A DNA stretch of 64,000 nt from positions 1-64,000 of the forward strand of contig SVGM01000005.1 in NCBI GenBank assembly GCA_015056365.1, in the 5' to 3' direction. Positions 15,943-24,138 of the stretch are shown in pieces. This stretch comes from Clostridiales bacterium. Lineage in GTDB: Bacteria > Bacillota > Clostridia > Christensenellales > Aristaeellaceae. The notes under the pieces were generated by a model that saw only the letters and a program-made list of their open reading frames with translations, searched no databases and had not been told where the DNA came from. The stretch's first letter is position 1. Every line of letters starts with the position of its first letter. The position numbers were made by a program, and so were the translations under genes.

Positions 15943-16974
15943 ATGAAAAAAAGAAAACTCCTAAGCAATATACTCATTGGAATTGGCTGTGTAGCGCTGT
16001 TCATTTCGCTTGCTGCATTTCTTCTGCCGCGGATCGACAACGAACAGTTGCGTCTTGTGCTTTCCTCTTTCGAGACCCCGTCCAGCAATCCCGTCATTCA
16101 AACGATGAACGATGGTATGCTCTTCGCCATGGAAAACTGCTATCCCCTGATGCTTATCAGTTCAATGGTCTCCCTACTGGGTATTCTGCTCAGTTTGGGC
16201 GCCAACAGCACCGAACCGCAACAACCTGCTGCCAAGCGCCGAACTTCTTCGCAACGGGTACGTAACGCCTCTGCGCTGCCTGTCATACCATCCAAGAAAA
16301 ATCCCTTTGCTTCACTACCCATGCAAACCGCGCCCCGTCCGGCGAATGCTACCCCAACGGAAAACAACCCCTTTATCCGCTATACGCCGGTCGAGCGCAA
16401 CAAATCGGAAGCAACACCTGCCGGTAGCAATCTTTCCTTCAAAGAAAGGGAGGATCATTCCTTCGCCGCCCGCCATTTTTTCGCTCCGGAAGAAGTACCC
16501 AAAACGATCCAGTCTCCCGAATTCGACAACTCCCTTTCGGCTGCAAACATTATTCCCGACAGCAATGCAGAGATTCCGCAAGACGATCTTTTCATCGCCT
16601 ATCGTAGAAAACCCGCGACTTCTGCACAGCCGGAAGCGCCTGCGGTGTTCGAACCGGCAGAAGACGACCTGTCTTTTTCCGCCATTCCAGCGTCTGCTGC
16701 ACGTCTTGCCCATACGCATGCAGTTGAGCAGCCAAACGCCCCCGCACCTGAAGCTGCAGAACAGCCCGTCAGCTCCAGGCCAGTCATCCGCTCCACCTTC
16801 CGCAAAACATACGAAGATCAACCCATATCCGACGTCCCTGACGAAGCAGCACAAACGCCTGTGCCCGTTGTTTCAGAGCCATTCTCCGAAACAGCGTTCC
16901 TTTCCGTTCAGCCCGCTGCTTCCGACACTCAGCCAGTGGTTCGCATCAAGAGTACCATGGGGCGCAGACGGTGA
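15943..16974 (+). CDS. Two-helix membrane protein with long disordered Pro/Ala/Ser tail
   Basis: I do not recognise a family. Residues about 7-27 (ILIGIGCVALFISLAAFLL) and 60-85 (LMLISSMVSLLGILLSLGA) are membrane helices, separated by a short loop. The remaining 255 residues are low-complexity and rich in Pro, Ala, Glu, Ser and Thr, with an early basic RRTSSQRVRN patch and recurring ENNPF/KKNPF-type and VIRSTFRKT/VVRIKSTMG segments. GGGAG precedes the ATG. It is divergent from the VWA-PP2C-kinase operon; the Ser/Thr-rich tail would make it a candidate substrate, which is inference. Confidence 0.75.
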   Translation: MKKRKLLSNILIGIGCVALFISLAAFLLPRIDNEQLRLVLSSFETPSSNPVIQTMNDGMLFAMENCYPLMLISSMVSLLGILLSLGANSTEPQQPAAKRRTSSQRVRNASALPVIPSKKNPFASLPMQTAPRPANATPTENNPFIRYTPVERNKSEATPAGSNLSFKEREDHSFAARHFFAPEEVPKTIQSPEFDNSLSAANIIPDSNAEIPQDDLFIAYRRKPATSAQPEAPAVFEPAEDDLSFSAIPASAARLAHTHAVEQPNAPAPEAAEQPVSSRPVIRSTFRKTYEDQPISDVPDEAAQTPVPVVSEPFSETAFLSVQPAASDTQPVVRIKSTMGRRR

Positions 16975-16982
16975 AAAATGGA

Positions 16983-17010
16983 TTGACAAACGTATATTTT
17001 GTGGTAGCAT
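16983..17010 (+). promoter_or_regulatory. Promoter of the transketolase operon
   Basis: TTGACA and TAGCAT are 16 nt apart, about 40 nt upstream of the transketolase N-terminal subunit start. Confidence 0.7.
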
Positions 17011-17050
17011 AAGGTTTGGTAAGAACGTTTCAGAATGGAGGACTTTGCAA

Positions 17051-17860
17051 ATGGATGCTTCAATTCGTTCCACCTGCACCCAAGTGCGCCGTGATATCAT
17101 CAATATGACGGCGGATGCGGGCTGCGGCCATCCCGGCGGCTCCCTCTCCATCGTGGAGGCGCTGGTTGCCCTGTACTTCGATGTGATGAACATCGATCCC
17201 CAGAACCCCAAGGCTGAAAACCGCGACCGCTTCGTGCTGTCCAAGGGTCATGCCGCCCCCGCTCTCTATGCGGTTCTGGGCGAGCGCGGCTTCTTTGACA
17301 CCGCCGAGTTCAAGCAGTTCCGTCAGCTGGACAGCATTCTGCAGGGTCACCCCGATATGAAGCGCTGCCCTGGCGTGGATGCTTCCACCGGTTCCCTCGG
17401 TCAGGGCATCTCTATCGCCACTGGCATGGCTCTGGGCGCCAAGGCTCAGGGCAAGGATTTCCAGGTTTACACCATGATCGGCGACGGCGAGTCTCAGGAA
17501 GGCCTCGTCTGGGAAGCCTGCATGGCAGCCGCTCACTACAAGCTGGACAACCTGACCGTCCTGTTTGACCACAATGGTCTGCAGATCGACGGCTCCAACG
17601 ACGAAGTCATGAGCCTGGGCGATGTGTCCGCCAAGTTCGCCGCTTTCGGCATGGACGTGGTGGAAGTGGCCGACGGCAACGACTACGATCAGGTTCTGGC
17701 CGCCCTCAAGCAGCCCCACAAGCCCGGCATGCCCAAGCTGATCCACCTGCACACCGTCAAGGGCAAGGGCGTCAGCTTCATGGAAAATGACGCTGGCTGG
17801 CACGGCAAGGCTCCCAACCAGGAGCAGCGCGAAAAGGCCCTCAAAGAGCTGGAGGTGTAA
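17051..17860 (+). CDS. Transketolase, N-terminal (thiamine-PP binding) subunit
   Basis: This is the N-terminal half of a split transketolase, which transfers two-carbon units in the non-oxidative pentose phosphate pathway. At 269 residues it has the thiamine-diphosphate motif GDGESQEGLVWEACMAAAHYKLDNL and the active-site segments GHPGGSLS, SKGHAAPALYA and GSLGQGIS. The start is the ATG after AATGGAGG; the much longer ORF in the track extends upstream through an unrelated open frame overlapping the previous gene. Codon use is strongly biased, as expected for high expression. It overlaps the C-terminal subunit gene by one base. Confidence 0.95.
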   Translation: MDASIRSTCTQVRRDIINMTADAGCGHPGGSLSIVEALVALYFDVMNIDPQNPKAENRDRFVLSKGHAAPALYAVLGERGFFDTAEFKQFRQLDSILQGHPDMKRCPGVDASTGSLGQGISIATGMALGAKAQGKDFQVYTMIGDGESQEGLVWEACMAAAHYKLDNLTVLFDHNGLQIDGSNDEVMSLGDVSAKFAAFGMDVVEVADGNDYDQVLAALKQPHKPGMPKLIHLHTVKGKGVSFMENDAGWHGKAPNQEQREKALKELEV

Positions 17861-18783
17861 TGAGCATGGAAAAGAAAGCTACCCGAGTCGCTTATGGCGA
17901 GTATATTGCCAAGCTGGGCGATACCAATGACAAGCTGGTGGTGCTCGACGCCGACCTGGCCGGCGCTACCATGACCCAGTACTTCAAGAAGGCCCATCCC
18001 GAACGGTTCTTTGACTGCGGCATCGCCGAGGCCAACATGGTCGACCTGGCCGCCGGTATGTCCACCACCGGTCTGGTTCCCTTCTGCAGCACCTTCGCCG
18101 TGTTCGCCGGCCGCTGCCTGGACCAGATCCGCAATACCGTTTGCTATCCCAAGATGAACGTGAAGTTTGCCTTCACTCATGCCGGCATCACGCTGGGCGA
18201 AGACGGCGGCAGCCATCAGGCGCTGGAAGATATCGCCCTCATGCGCTCCATGCCCAACATGACCGTGTTCATCCCCTGCGACGCCAAGGAAACCGAGCGC
18301 TGCATCGACGCCGCCGTGGAAATCAACGGCCCCGTCTACATCCGTCTGGCCCGTCTGCCCTCCCCCATCTTCGAGATGGATATGCCCTTCATCCCCGGCA
18401 AGCTGAACGTGCTGCGCGACGGCGCTGACGAGCTGCTGCTGTGCTGCGGCGTGATGGTCAGCGAGTGCATGGAAGCCGCCGAGCTGCTGGCTGCCCAGGG
18501 CAAGAACGTTTGCGTGGTCAACTGCCACACCCTCAAGCCCTTCGACGAGGAAGGCCTGCGTGAACTGGCCAAGACCCACAAGAACATCTACACCGTGGAA
18601 GAGCACAATGTCATCGGCGGTCTGGGCGATGCTGCCGCAGCCGCGCTGGTGAACATGGACGGCGTGAAGCTGACCAAGCTGGGCATGCAGGATGTGTTCG
18701 GCGAGAGCGGCAAGCCTGCCGACCTGCTGCGCAAGTACAAGCTGGACGCTCAGGGTATTGCCGATACCGTCATGGGCAAGTAA
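17860..18783 (+). CDS. Transketolase, C-terminal subunit
   Basis: The partner of the preceding gene, 307 residues, with the pyrimidine-binding and C-terminal domains of transketolase. Visible motifs are FFDCGIAEANMVDLAAGMSTTGLVPF (with the catalytic Glu), FTHAGITLGEDGGSHQALEDIALMRSMPNM and VYIRLARLP. The start is TAATG-coupled to the N-terminal subunit stop; a second ATG six bases later (MEKKATRV) has more usual spacing from GGAGG and may be the true start. A terminator follows directly, so this is a two-gene operon. Confidence 0.95.
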   Translation: MSMEKKATRVAYGEYIAKLGDTNDKLVVLDADLAGATMTQYFKKAHPERFFDCGIAEANMVDLAAGMSTTGLVPFCSTFAVFAGRCLDQIRNTVCYPKMNVKFAFTHAGITLGEDGGSHQALEDIALMRSMPNMTVFIPCDAKETERCIDAAVEINGPVYIRLARLPSPIFEMDMPFIPGKLNVLRDGADELLLCCGVMVSECMEAAELLAAQGKNVCVVNCHTLKPFDEEGLRELAKTHKNIYTVEEHNVIGGLGDAAAAALVNMDGVKLTKLGMQDVFGESGKPADLLRKYKLDAQGIADTVMGK

Positions 18784-18797
18784 GCAACCATTCTTCA

Positions 18798-18828
18798 GGG
18801 GAACGAGCGACTCGTTCCCCTGTTTTTT
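18798..18828 (+). terminator. Terminator of the transketolase operon
   Basis: GGGGAACGAG pairs with CTCGTTCCCC around a 3-nt loop, followed by TGTTTTTTG. Confidence 0.9.
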
Positions 18829-18843
18829 GTTCATAGACGAAAA

Positions 18844-18874
18844 CAGCCCCCGGACAATGACTGTCCGGGGGCTG
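18844..18874 (-). terminator. Terminator of the SH3/FN3 repeat protein gene
   Basis: CAGCCCCCGGACA pairs with TGTCCGGGGGCTG; on the minus strand it is followed by TTTTCG, 11 nt after the stop codon. Confidence 0.82.
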
Positions 18875-18884
18875 TGATGGTTTC

Positions 18885-21752
18885 TTAGTAGGTGAAACTG
18901 GCTACGCTGCCATCCAGATAGGTGGTGCCATCGCCCACGGCGTACACCTCATAGGTGTCGCCGCTGTTGGGCTGGTTCACGAAGGTATAGCTGGCAGAAC
19001 TACAGCTGTACCAGGTGCCGGAACCGTTGGTTTGGCGGAAACGATAGCCGCTGGCATGATCCACAGACGTCCAGGTAATGGTCCACGCGCCGCCCGCCTC
19101 GGAAACGCCGATGAAAGCGGGGGTACCCAGCGTCACAGGGGTAACAACGGGTTCCGTGTAGCTCAGGCTGGCCACGGCGCTATCGGTGTAGTTCACGCCA
19201 TCGCCCACTGCGTACACCTGATATTCGCCCGTTACAGGCTTGTTCTGGAAGGTGTAACTAGCAGAGCTGCAATCATGCCAACCGCTGCCGCCCACCTGCT
19301 GGAAGCGGTAACTGGAAGCGCCGGACACAGTGTTCCAGGTTGCAGTCCAGACGCCGCCGCTTTCCTGAATGCTCAGGCCGGTGGGTGCGTCGAGCTCCAT
19401 GGCAGGCACGGGAGCCGGAGGCGTTACGGGCGCGGTGTAGTCATAGCTGAATACGTCGCTGTTTTCGTAGCTGGTGCCATTGCCCACTGCGTACACCTGA
19501 TAGGTAGCCGTTTCAGGCTTGTTGACGAAGGTGTAGCTGCTGCCGGTGCAGTCATGCCAACCACTGCCGCCCACCTGCTGGAAGCGATAGCCGGATGCAT
19601 TCACGACCGCATCCCAGTTGGCGGTCCACACACCATTGTTCTCCACAATGGTCATGGTGGTGGGAGCGCCCAGCTTCACAGGCACATTGTACACGTACTC
19701 AGCCACGTCGCTGTCGTCATAGGCAACGCCATCGCCCAGAGCGTACACCTGATAGGTAGCCGCGATGGGCTTGTTCTGGAAGGTGTAGCTGGTGCCGGTG
19801 CACTGGTGCCAGCCGGTGGCGGTGCTGCTGACTTCGCGGAACATATAGCCGGAAGCGTTGTCCACAGCAGACCAGGAAATGATCCAGCTGGAATCGGCCT
19901 GCTGGCTGATGCCGGTAATGGTGGGCTTGCTCAGCTTAACAGCATTCTCAGCGGCCGTCTTGGGGAACACAGCGGTCACGGTGGCGGTGCTGCCGTCTGT
20001 GCCGACGATGCAGCTGACGCTGCCGCTGTTGCTGCCGACGACCTTGAAGGAGTTGGCAGTCAAGCCGGTAAAGGTGTAGTTTGCCTTGGCCGCGAGGCTG
20101 ATGGTGGCGGTATAGGCAGTATTGGCCGCAAACTTGCCGTCCGTCAGCGCGGGACTCCAGGTGACCGTACCGGTATACTGATCGTTATCCGTGGTAGCGA
20201 CCACGGCAGCCGCATCCTTCACAGGAGCCGTCACACCGGCGATATCCGTCAGGCTGACCTTGGCCTTGCCGATGGTAATGGTGAATTCTCTTGTGGCAGC
20301 GACACCCATGCCATTGCTGACCTGAGCCGTAAATGTCTTGCTGCCGCTTTCAGAAGGAATACCAGTGATCTCGCCGTTCTGGCTCATGGACAGACCCACG
20401 GGCAGAGCACCGTTGATAATGGTCCATTTCAGGGTACCGCCGCCGGTGGCGTTCAGCTGAGCGGTGTAGGCGGTCTGATAAGCGCCGCTGGCCAGCGTGG
20501 TGGTGGTGATCACAGGAGCTTCCTGCGCCTTGACCGGGCTGGTGGTCACGCTCTTGATTCCGCTGAAGGGATACTTGCCCTCAACCGTCAGGGTGATGGT
20601 CTTGCCGGCGTCGGCAGCTTCCACCACATAGGCGGAGGCGTTGCTCTTCTGCACGCCGTCAACGGACCAGAAATAGTTCACCGTGGCGCTGGCAGGGGTA
20701 ATGGTGGCCTTGAGCGTATCACCCACATAGGGTGCATTGCCGTTGAGTTCCACCTTCTCCAGAACGCCGGTCTTGACGACCTTGGCAGTGGTGGTGCTGT
20801 AGGCGCTTCCCTTGTAGCTGCCCGCGCCGGTCACCTTCAGACGGATGGTGGCGCCCACGTCCGCGTCGGTCACCAGATAGGCAGCAGAGGTGCCCTTCAC
20901 CGTCTCGGTGCCGCCTTCGGGGGTTACCAGCCACTCATAGGTGACAGTCGCCGTGGAGGGCGTGACGCTCTGCACAGCGAGCACGTTGCCCACAACGGGA
21001 TTGGTGTTGTTGATGGTAACGCCGTTGACGTTGTAATTGTTGTTGTAGATGAGGAACTCATTCATCATATAGCCGCAGCGGCTACCAACCTGAATATAGT
21101 CCCACACAGCGCCCTTGGAGATAATCTTGACCTGGGTGCCTACGCTGTAGACGCCGATCTTGCTGTATCCCTTACCGGGGCCGGAGCGGAGGCGCACGCC
21201 GTAGCCGTTGCTGCTCCAGATGGTAGCGTCGCCCACATAGCTGATGGTTCCGCCGGAACCGCCGGCGCCGTTGCCGGAGAGGAACTGGCTCATCATATAG
21301 CCGACGTAGCCTTCAATGCTGATCTTGCACCAGTTCTTGCCGCTTTCCAAAATGGTGGCAGGAGTGCCGACGGGGAACTTGTTGATCACGCGGTAGTTGG
21401 TGCCGGGACCGACGCGCAGGCGGACGCCATAGCCGTTATGGCTGATGACGATCGCATTGCCGGTGCCGGGGGTGCCGCTGGGCGTACCGCTGCCAAGGGT
21501 CAGGTAGTCACCGTACATATAACCGGTATTGCCATCCGAAAGACGGACGTGGTACCAGTTGCCGGTCTTGCCCAGCACCTCAACAACCGTGCCGGTATAG
21601 TAGCTTGCGAGGGTTTGTGCGTCAAAGGAAGCATAGCTTCTCAAGCGAAGCCAGCCGCCTCTTACCGTGGCATATTGCGCAGCCATGGAGCTAACGGGCA
21701 AAAGCGCCAGAAGCAGCACCAGAGCCATCATTGCCGCTAACCATCGTTTCAT
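18885..21752 (-). CDS. Secreted SH3b, Ig-like and FN3-like repeat protein
   Basis: A 955-residue secreted protein. A signal peptide (MKRWLAAMMALVLLLALLPVSSMAA) is followed by three bacterial SH3 domains (about 25-245: each with a G-V/W-R-L-R and GYM-x-x-x-FL core), two Ig-like repeats (about 255-430, VTPSTATVTYEW and ITPASATVNYFW), a putative-Ig/cadherin-like domain (about 435-520, GLSMSQNGEITGIP), a beta domain to about 610, and four FN3-like repeats to the end. There is no LPxTG, choline-binding or catalytic domain, so attachment is probably through SH3 binding to peptidoglycan. GGAGG precedes the chosen ATG; the track start lies in the promoter. Confidence 0.85.
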   Translation of the reverse strand: MKRWLAAMMALVLLLALLPVSSMAAQYATVRGGWLRLRSYASFDAQTLASYYTGTVVEVLGKTGNWYHVRLSDGNTGYMYGDYLTLGSGTPSGTPGTGNAIVISHNGYGVRLRVGPGTNYRVINKFPVGTPATILESGKNWCKISIEGYVGYMMSQFLSGNGAGGSGGTISYVGDATIWSSNGYGVRLRSGPGKGYSKIGVYSVGTQVKIISKGAVWDYIQVGSRCGYMMNEFLIYNNNYNVNGVTINNTNPVVGNVLAVQSVTPSTATVTYEWLVTPEGGTETVKGTSAAYLVTDADVGATIRLKVTGAGSYKGSAYSTTTAKVVKTGVLEKVELNGNAPYVGDTLKATITPASATVNYFWSVDGVQKSNASAYVVEAADAGKTITLTVEGKYPFSGIKSVTTSPVKAQEAPVITTTTLASGAYQTAYTAQLNATGGGTLKWTIINGALPVGLSMSQNGEITGIPSESGSKTFTAQVSNGMGVAATREFTITIGKAKVSLTDIAGVTAPVKDAAAVVATTDNDQYTGTVTWSPALTDGKFAANTAYTATISLAAKANYTFTGLTANSFKVVGSNSGSVSCIVGTDGSTATVTAVFPKTAAENAVKLSKPTITGISQQADSSWIISWSAVDNASGYMFREVSSTATGWHQCTGTSYTFQNKPIAATYQVYALGDGVAYDDSDVAEYVYNVPVKLGAPTTMTIVENNGVWTANWDAVVNASGYRFQQVGGSGWHDCTGSSYTFVNKPETATYQVYAVGNGTSYENSDVFSYDYTAPVTPPAPVPAMELDAPTGLSIQESGGVWTATWNTVSGASSYRFQQVGGSGWHDCSSASYTFQNKPVTGEYQVYAVGDGVNYTDSAVASLSYTEPVVTPVTLGTPAFIGVSEAGGAWTITWTSVDHASGYRFRQTNGSGTWYSCSSASYTFVNQPNSGDTYEVYAVGDGTTYLDGSVASFTY
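18888..19938 (-). repeat. Four tandem FN3-like repeats of 83-92 residues within the SH3 protein
   Basis: Four units share the core pattern W-x(2)-x-W-x(3)-x-x-A-S-x-Y-x-F-R/Q-x-V/T...W-H/Y-x-C-(T/S)...SYTF-x-N-x-P...YxVYA(V/L)G(D/N)G. The second and third units are nearly identical over YRFQQVGGSGWHDC, pointing to recent duplication. Each unit keeps one Cys and the aromatic residues. They occupy the C-terminal third of the protein. Confidence 0.9.
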
Positions 21753-21844
21753 AGTGGATTTACCTCCATTTTCCCGTGCTTGCACAGGGGATATTACGCC
21801 TATAGGACGATTGACTGTTGTGTTTTCTTCCCAGAGCATGATTA

Positions 21845-21873
21845 ATTGTACATTTTTTGCGAAGCTTTGTAAA
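21845..21873 (-). promoter_or_regulatory. Sigma-A promoter of the SH3/FN3 protein
   Basis: TTTACA and TACAAT are 17 nt apart on the minus strand, 92 nt before the start codon. Confidence 0.75.
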
Positions 21874-21971
21874 GCTACCATATCTATGGCTTTCAGACGT
21901 TTTCAGGTACAAGAAGACCCAAACTGGAAAAACGTACATTCATTTTTTCACCCACACATTTTGACGAAATG

Positions 21972-21996
21972 AAAAAAGCCGCCCGAAAGCGGCTTA
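21972..21996 (-). terminator. Terminator of the Hsp70-module gene cluster
   Basis: On the minus strand AGCCGC pairs with GCGGCT around a short loop and is followed by TTTTTTC, just past the zinc-ribbon gene stop. Confidence 0.78.
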
Positions 21997-22001
21997 TGGG
22001 A

Positions 22002-22448
22002 TTATCCCTTCTGTGTAAAGCTGGTATGGCAACGGCTGCAGGTGACAGTCACTACGCCGCTGCCCCGCTTGAGGCGCAGCCAGGCCTTGCAGCCCGGGCA
22101 CTTGAAGTACTTGTACACCTTGCGGTTCTTGAAGCGGTTGATCGCCTGCGTCCGCTTTTTCTTCTGCCGTTCCATAAAGGTGACGTAGCGGCGGTTCTCC
22201 TCACGGCGCTTCTCCAGGTTGCGGGAAAACATCCGGAAAATCGCAATCACATACGCAGCAAAACCGGCCAGATTCAGCAAAAGGCCAATCAGCGGAAAGA
22301 TGACGCCCACCTGAACGCCGCCAAGGATCGAGCCCAGCAGATAGCACGCCAGACCCGTCCACAGCAGCGCCATTCCCAACTGGTCGGCGCCGTTTCGGCC
22401 ATTCATAAAGGAGCGAAGCGTCTGCTTGATTTTCTCCCAAAAAGACAT
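22002..22448 (-). CDS. Membrane protein with C-terminal zinc ribbon
   Basis: A 148-residue protein. Two membrane helices (about 20-37 ALLWTGLACYLLGSI and 45-65 IFPLIGLLLNLAGFAAYVIAIF) are followed by a basic helix (RREENRRYVTFMERQKKKRTQ) and a C-terminal zinc ribbon with two CxxC knuckles (KCPGCKAWLRL and VTCSRCHTSF). The start MSFWEKIKQTL has GGAG 11 nt upstream and lies after the J-protein stop; the longer track ORF overlaps that gene. It is last in the DnaK-DUF5685-DnaJ cluster and may be part of that module. Confidence 0.8.
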   Translation of the reverse strand: MSFWEKIKQTLRSFMNGRNGADQLGMALLWTGLACYLLGSILGGVQVGVIFPLIGLLLNLAGFAAYVIAIFRMFSRNLEKRREENRRYVTFMERQKKKRTQAINRFKNRKVYKYFKCPGCKAWLRLKRGSGVVTVTCSRCHTSFTQKG

Positions 22449-22468
22449 TTGTTTCTCTCTCCTTTCAA

Positions 22469-23260
22469 TCAGCAAAAGCCATAATAGCCACGAGAACAGC
22501 AGCAGTTGCACAGCGTGTTGAGAAGGCAGCAGGTCAAGCAAGGATTGGAGCAGCACAGAGAAGCAAAACCGCCCATGCTGTCGCTTCGGCTACCGTAGGC
22601 ACGTCCGCCGGCGCTCATCTGCGCCAGCAGCTCCCGGTACGCGGTTTCATCCGGCGCCATATTGGCGGCGGTACGCGCATCGTTCATGGCTGCAATCCGG
22701 TTGCCCAGCCCCATATTGGCCCTGGCGCTCCAGTAGTACCAGGCTGCCTTACGCTGGTCGATCCCCTTGAGTGTTTGTAGCGCTTCGCCATATCGGCCGG
22801 CCAACACCTGCTGCTCTACGTTCTTGAAGATGGGATCATTCTCATAATACGAAGTGGTCTGGTATTGCCGGCTGCTGCTTCCAAACAGATCACCGAAATC
22901 AAAGCCGAAACCGCCAAAGTCATAACCTCGGTTGCCGTACCCCCCCTGAGAACCATAACCGCCCTGTGAGCCGTAGCCGCCATAGCTGCCCTGAGAGCCA
23001 TAGCCGCCGTAGCTTCCATAGCTGCCGTAGCCGCTGCTGCCAGTGGAGCCATAGGACGAGCCGCCATATCCGCCGGGCTGCCCCTTGTGCTTGATCAGAT
23101 AGGTATAGGCGTCATTGACTTCTTTCATTTTCCGCTCGGCCTCGGCGCTGCCGCCGTTGAGGTCCGGGTGATATTTCTTGGCCAGCCTGCGGTAGGCGGC
23201 CTTAATCTCGTCATCCGTAGCGCCGGGCGATAGACCCAGCACCTCATAGGGGTCTCTCAT
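22469..23260 (-). CDS. J-domain co-chaperone with Gly/Tyr-rich linker and Cys-rich tail
   Basis: 263 residues. The N-terminal J domain (1-65, [31 protein letters not shown] with intact HPD) would stimulate an Hsp70 ATPase. Residues about 62-115 are a low-complexity tract of [12 protein letters not shown]-like units, then [14 protein letters not shown]-like helical region follows (about 145-215), and the last 40 residues are strikingly Cys-rich ([30 protein letters not shown]). There is no zinc-finger or C-terminal substrate-binding region of classical DnaJ. It overlaps the DUF5685 gene by four bases. Confidence 0.88.
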   Translation of the reverse strand: MRDPYEVLGLSPGATDDEIKAAYRRLAKKYHPDLNGGSAEAERKMKEVNDAYTYLIKHKGQPGGYGGSSYGSTGSSGYGSYGSYGGYGSQGSYGGYGSQGGYGSQGGYGNRGYDFGGFGFDFGDLFGSSSRQYQTTSYYENDPIFKNVEQQVLAGRYGEALQTLKGIDQRKAAWYYWSARANMGLGNRIAAMNDARTAANMAPDETAYRELLAQMSAGGRAYGSRSDSMGGFASLCCSNPCLTCCLLNTLCNCCCSRGYYGFC

Positions 23261-24117
23261 TGCATCCCCTTCCCTTCCCTGACAACGGCAGGCTTGTCCT
23301 TCTCCCGCCGCTTCTTAAGTGCATGATAGCGCATCCAGCAACCACCATACAGGATATTGCGCAAAATGTCCATATCCTTCACCAACGGAAGCGTTTCAAA
23401 CGCCTCAGTACACTCGGCGATGAGCATCATCAGGCTTTGATGGACAAAGGCTTCGTAGTCCTCGTTTTGATGATATCCAGTCAGCGGATTATATCGCTTT
23501 TTGCGCAAATCCGCCGGCAGATCCTCGTAAGCGTCCATCAGATAAATGAACCTGCCCATGCACTCCCCTACCTTGGCAAGGGTATCCGCCCAGTAGTCAT
23601 CCCGATAACGGTAGATAACACCCAGCATCTGTGCCGTCAGATTGGCCGCGCCGTCCAGGGTGGCTTCCTGCATTTCCACCTGCCGGATTTCGCTGAGGCA
23701 GTTCTCCAGCTGGCCGCATTTTTCCGGGTAACGGCTCTTGACCTGTTGATAGGCTTTCTCCAGCAGCGCAGCTTCTCCGCGTCCCAGCAAGCTTCGGTCA
23801 TCCTGCCAGTTATCCAGGCACTTGTGATAGCTCAGGGCTATGTTCATATCCGCACAATAGTCCGCTATTTCGTTGCACACGTAGGCGTGCGGTTTCAGCG
23901 GATGCAGGGCGCAACGTTCCTGAGCGCTTTCCTCGCCGGGCTCGTAGAGGGAGTTGAGCAGCAGAAACAAAAACGTCAGGTCATAGCTGAGGGTGAGGCG
24001 GCTCAGGCTGCCATAGCGCCGCCCAAGGGTACGGCACAGCCCGCAATAACAGGCGCGATATCTGTCCCGCCCTTCCTGACTCAACCCCTCCGGCGCAATG
24101 GTCACATAGCCAAACAT
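23257..24117 (-). CDS. DUF5685 family protein
   Basis: A 286-residue protein of the family found beside Hsp70 and J-protein genes in Clostridia. It starts [36 protein letters not shown], with the Cys triad CYCGLC, and continues mostly helical with a Tyr/Trp-rich core and a conserved late [13 protein letters not shown] further [19 protein letters not shown] segment holds acidic residues that recall all-helical prenyl-synthase-like folds, but I do not claim such activity. The gene lies 21 nt downstream of the Hsp70 gene and overlaps dnaJ by four bases, implying co-expression. Function is unknown. Confidence 0.8.
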   Translation of the reverse strand: MFGYVTIAPEGLSQEGRDRYRACYCGLCRTLGRRYGSLSRLTLSYDLTFLFLLLNSLYEPGEESAQERCALHPLKPHAYVCNEIADYCADMNIALSYHKCLDNWQDDRSLLGRGEAALLEKAYQQVKSRYPEKCGQLENCLSEIRQVEMQEATLDGAANLTAQMLGVIYRYRDDYWADTLAKVGECMGRFIYLMDAYEDLPADLRKKRYNPLTGYHQNEDYEAFVHQSLMMLIAECTEAFETLPLVKDMDILRNILYGGCWMRYHALKKRREKDKPAVVREGKGMQ

Positions 24118-24138
24118 CTCTCAGCCGCCTTCTTCCAA

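Noticed and set aside
16307-17050. Upstream extension of the transketolase N-terminal subunit ORF in the track
   Set aside because: The first ~248 codons overlap the previous gene in another frame and look like low-complexity shadow; the promoter and GGAGG place the true start at 17051.
19032-21740. 902-codon antisense ORF over the SH3/FN3 gene
   Set aside because: It reads Gly/His/Ala-rich shadow sequence from a repetitive GC-rich gene; no RBS and no domain. The sense gene has a signal peptide, clear domains and promoter.
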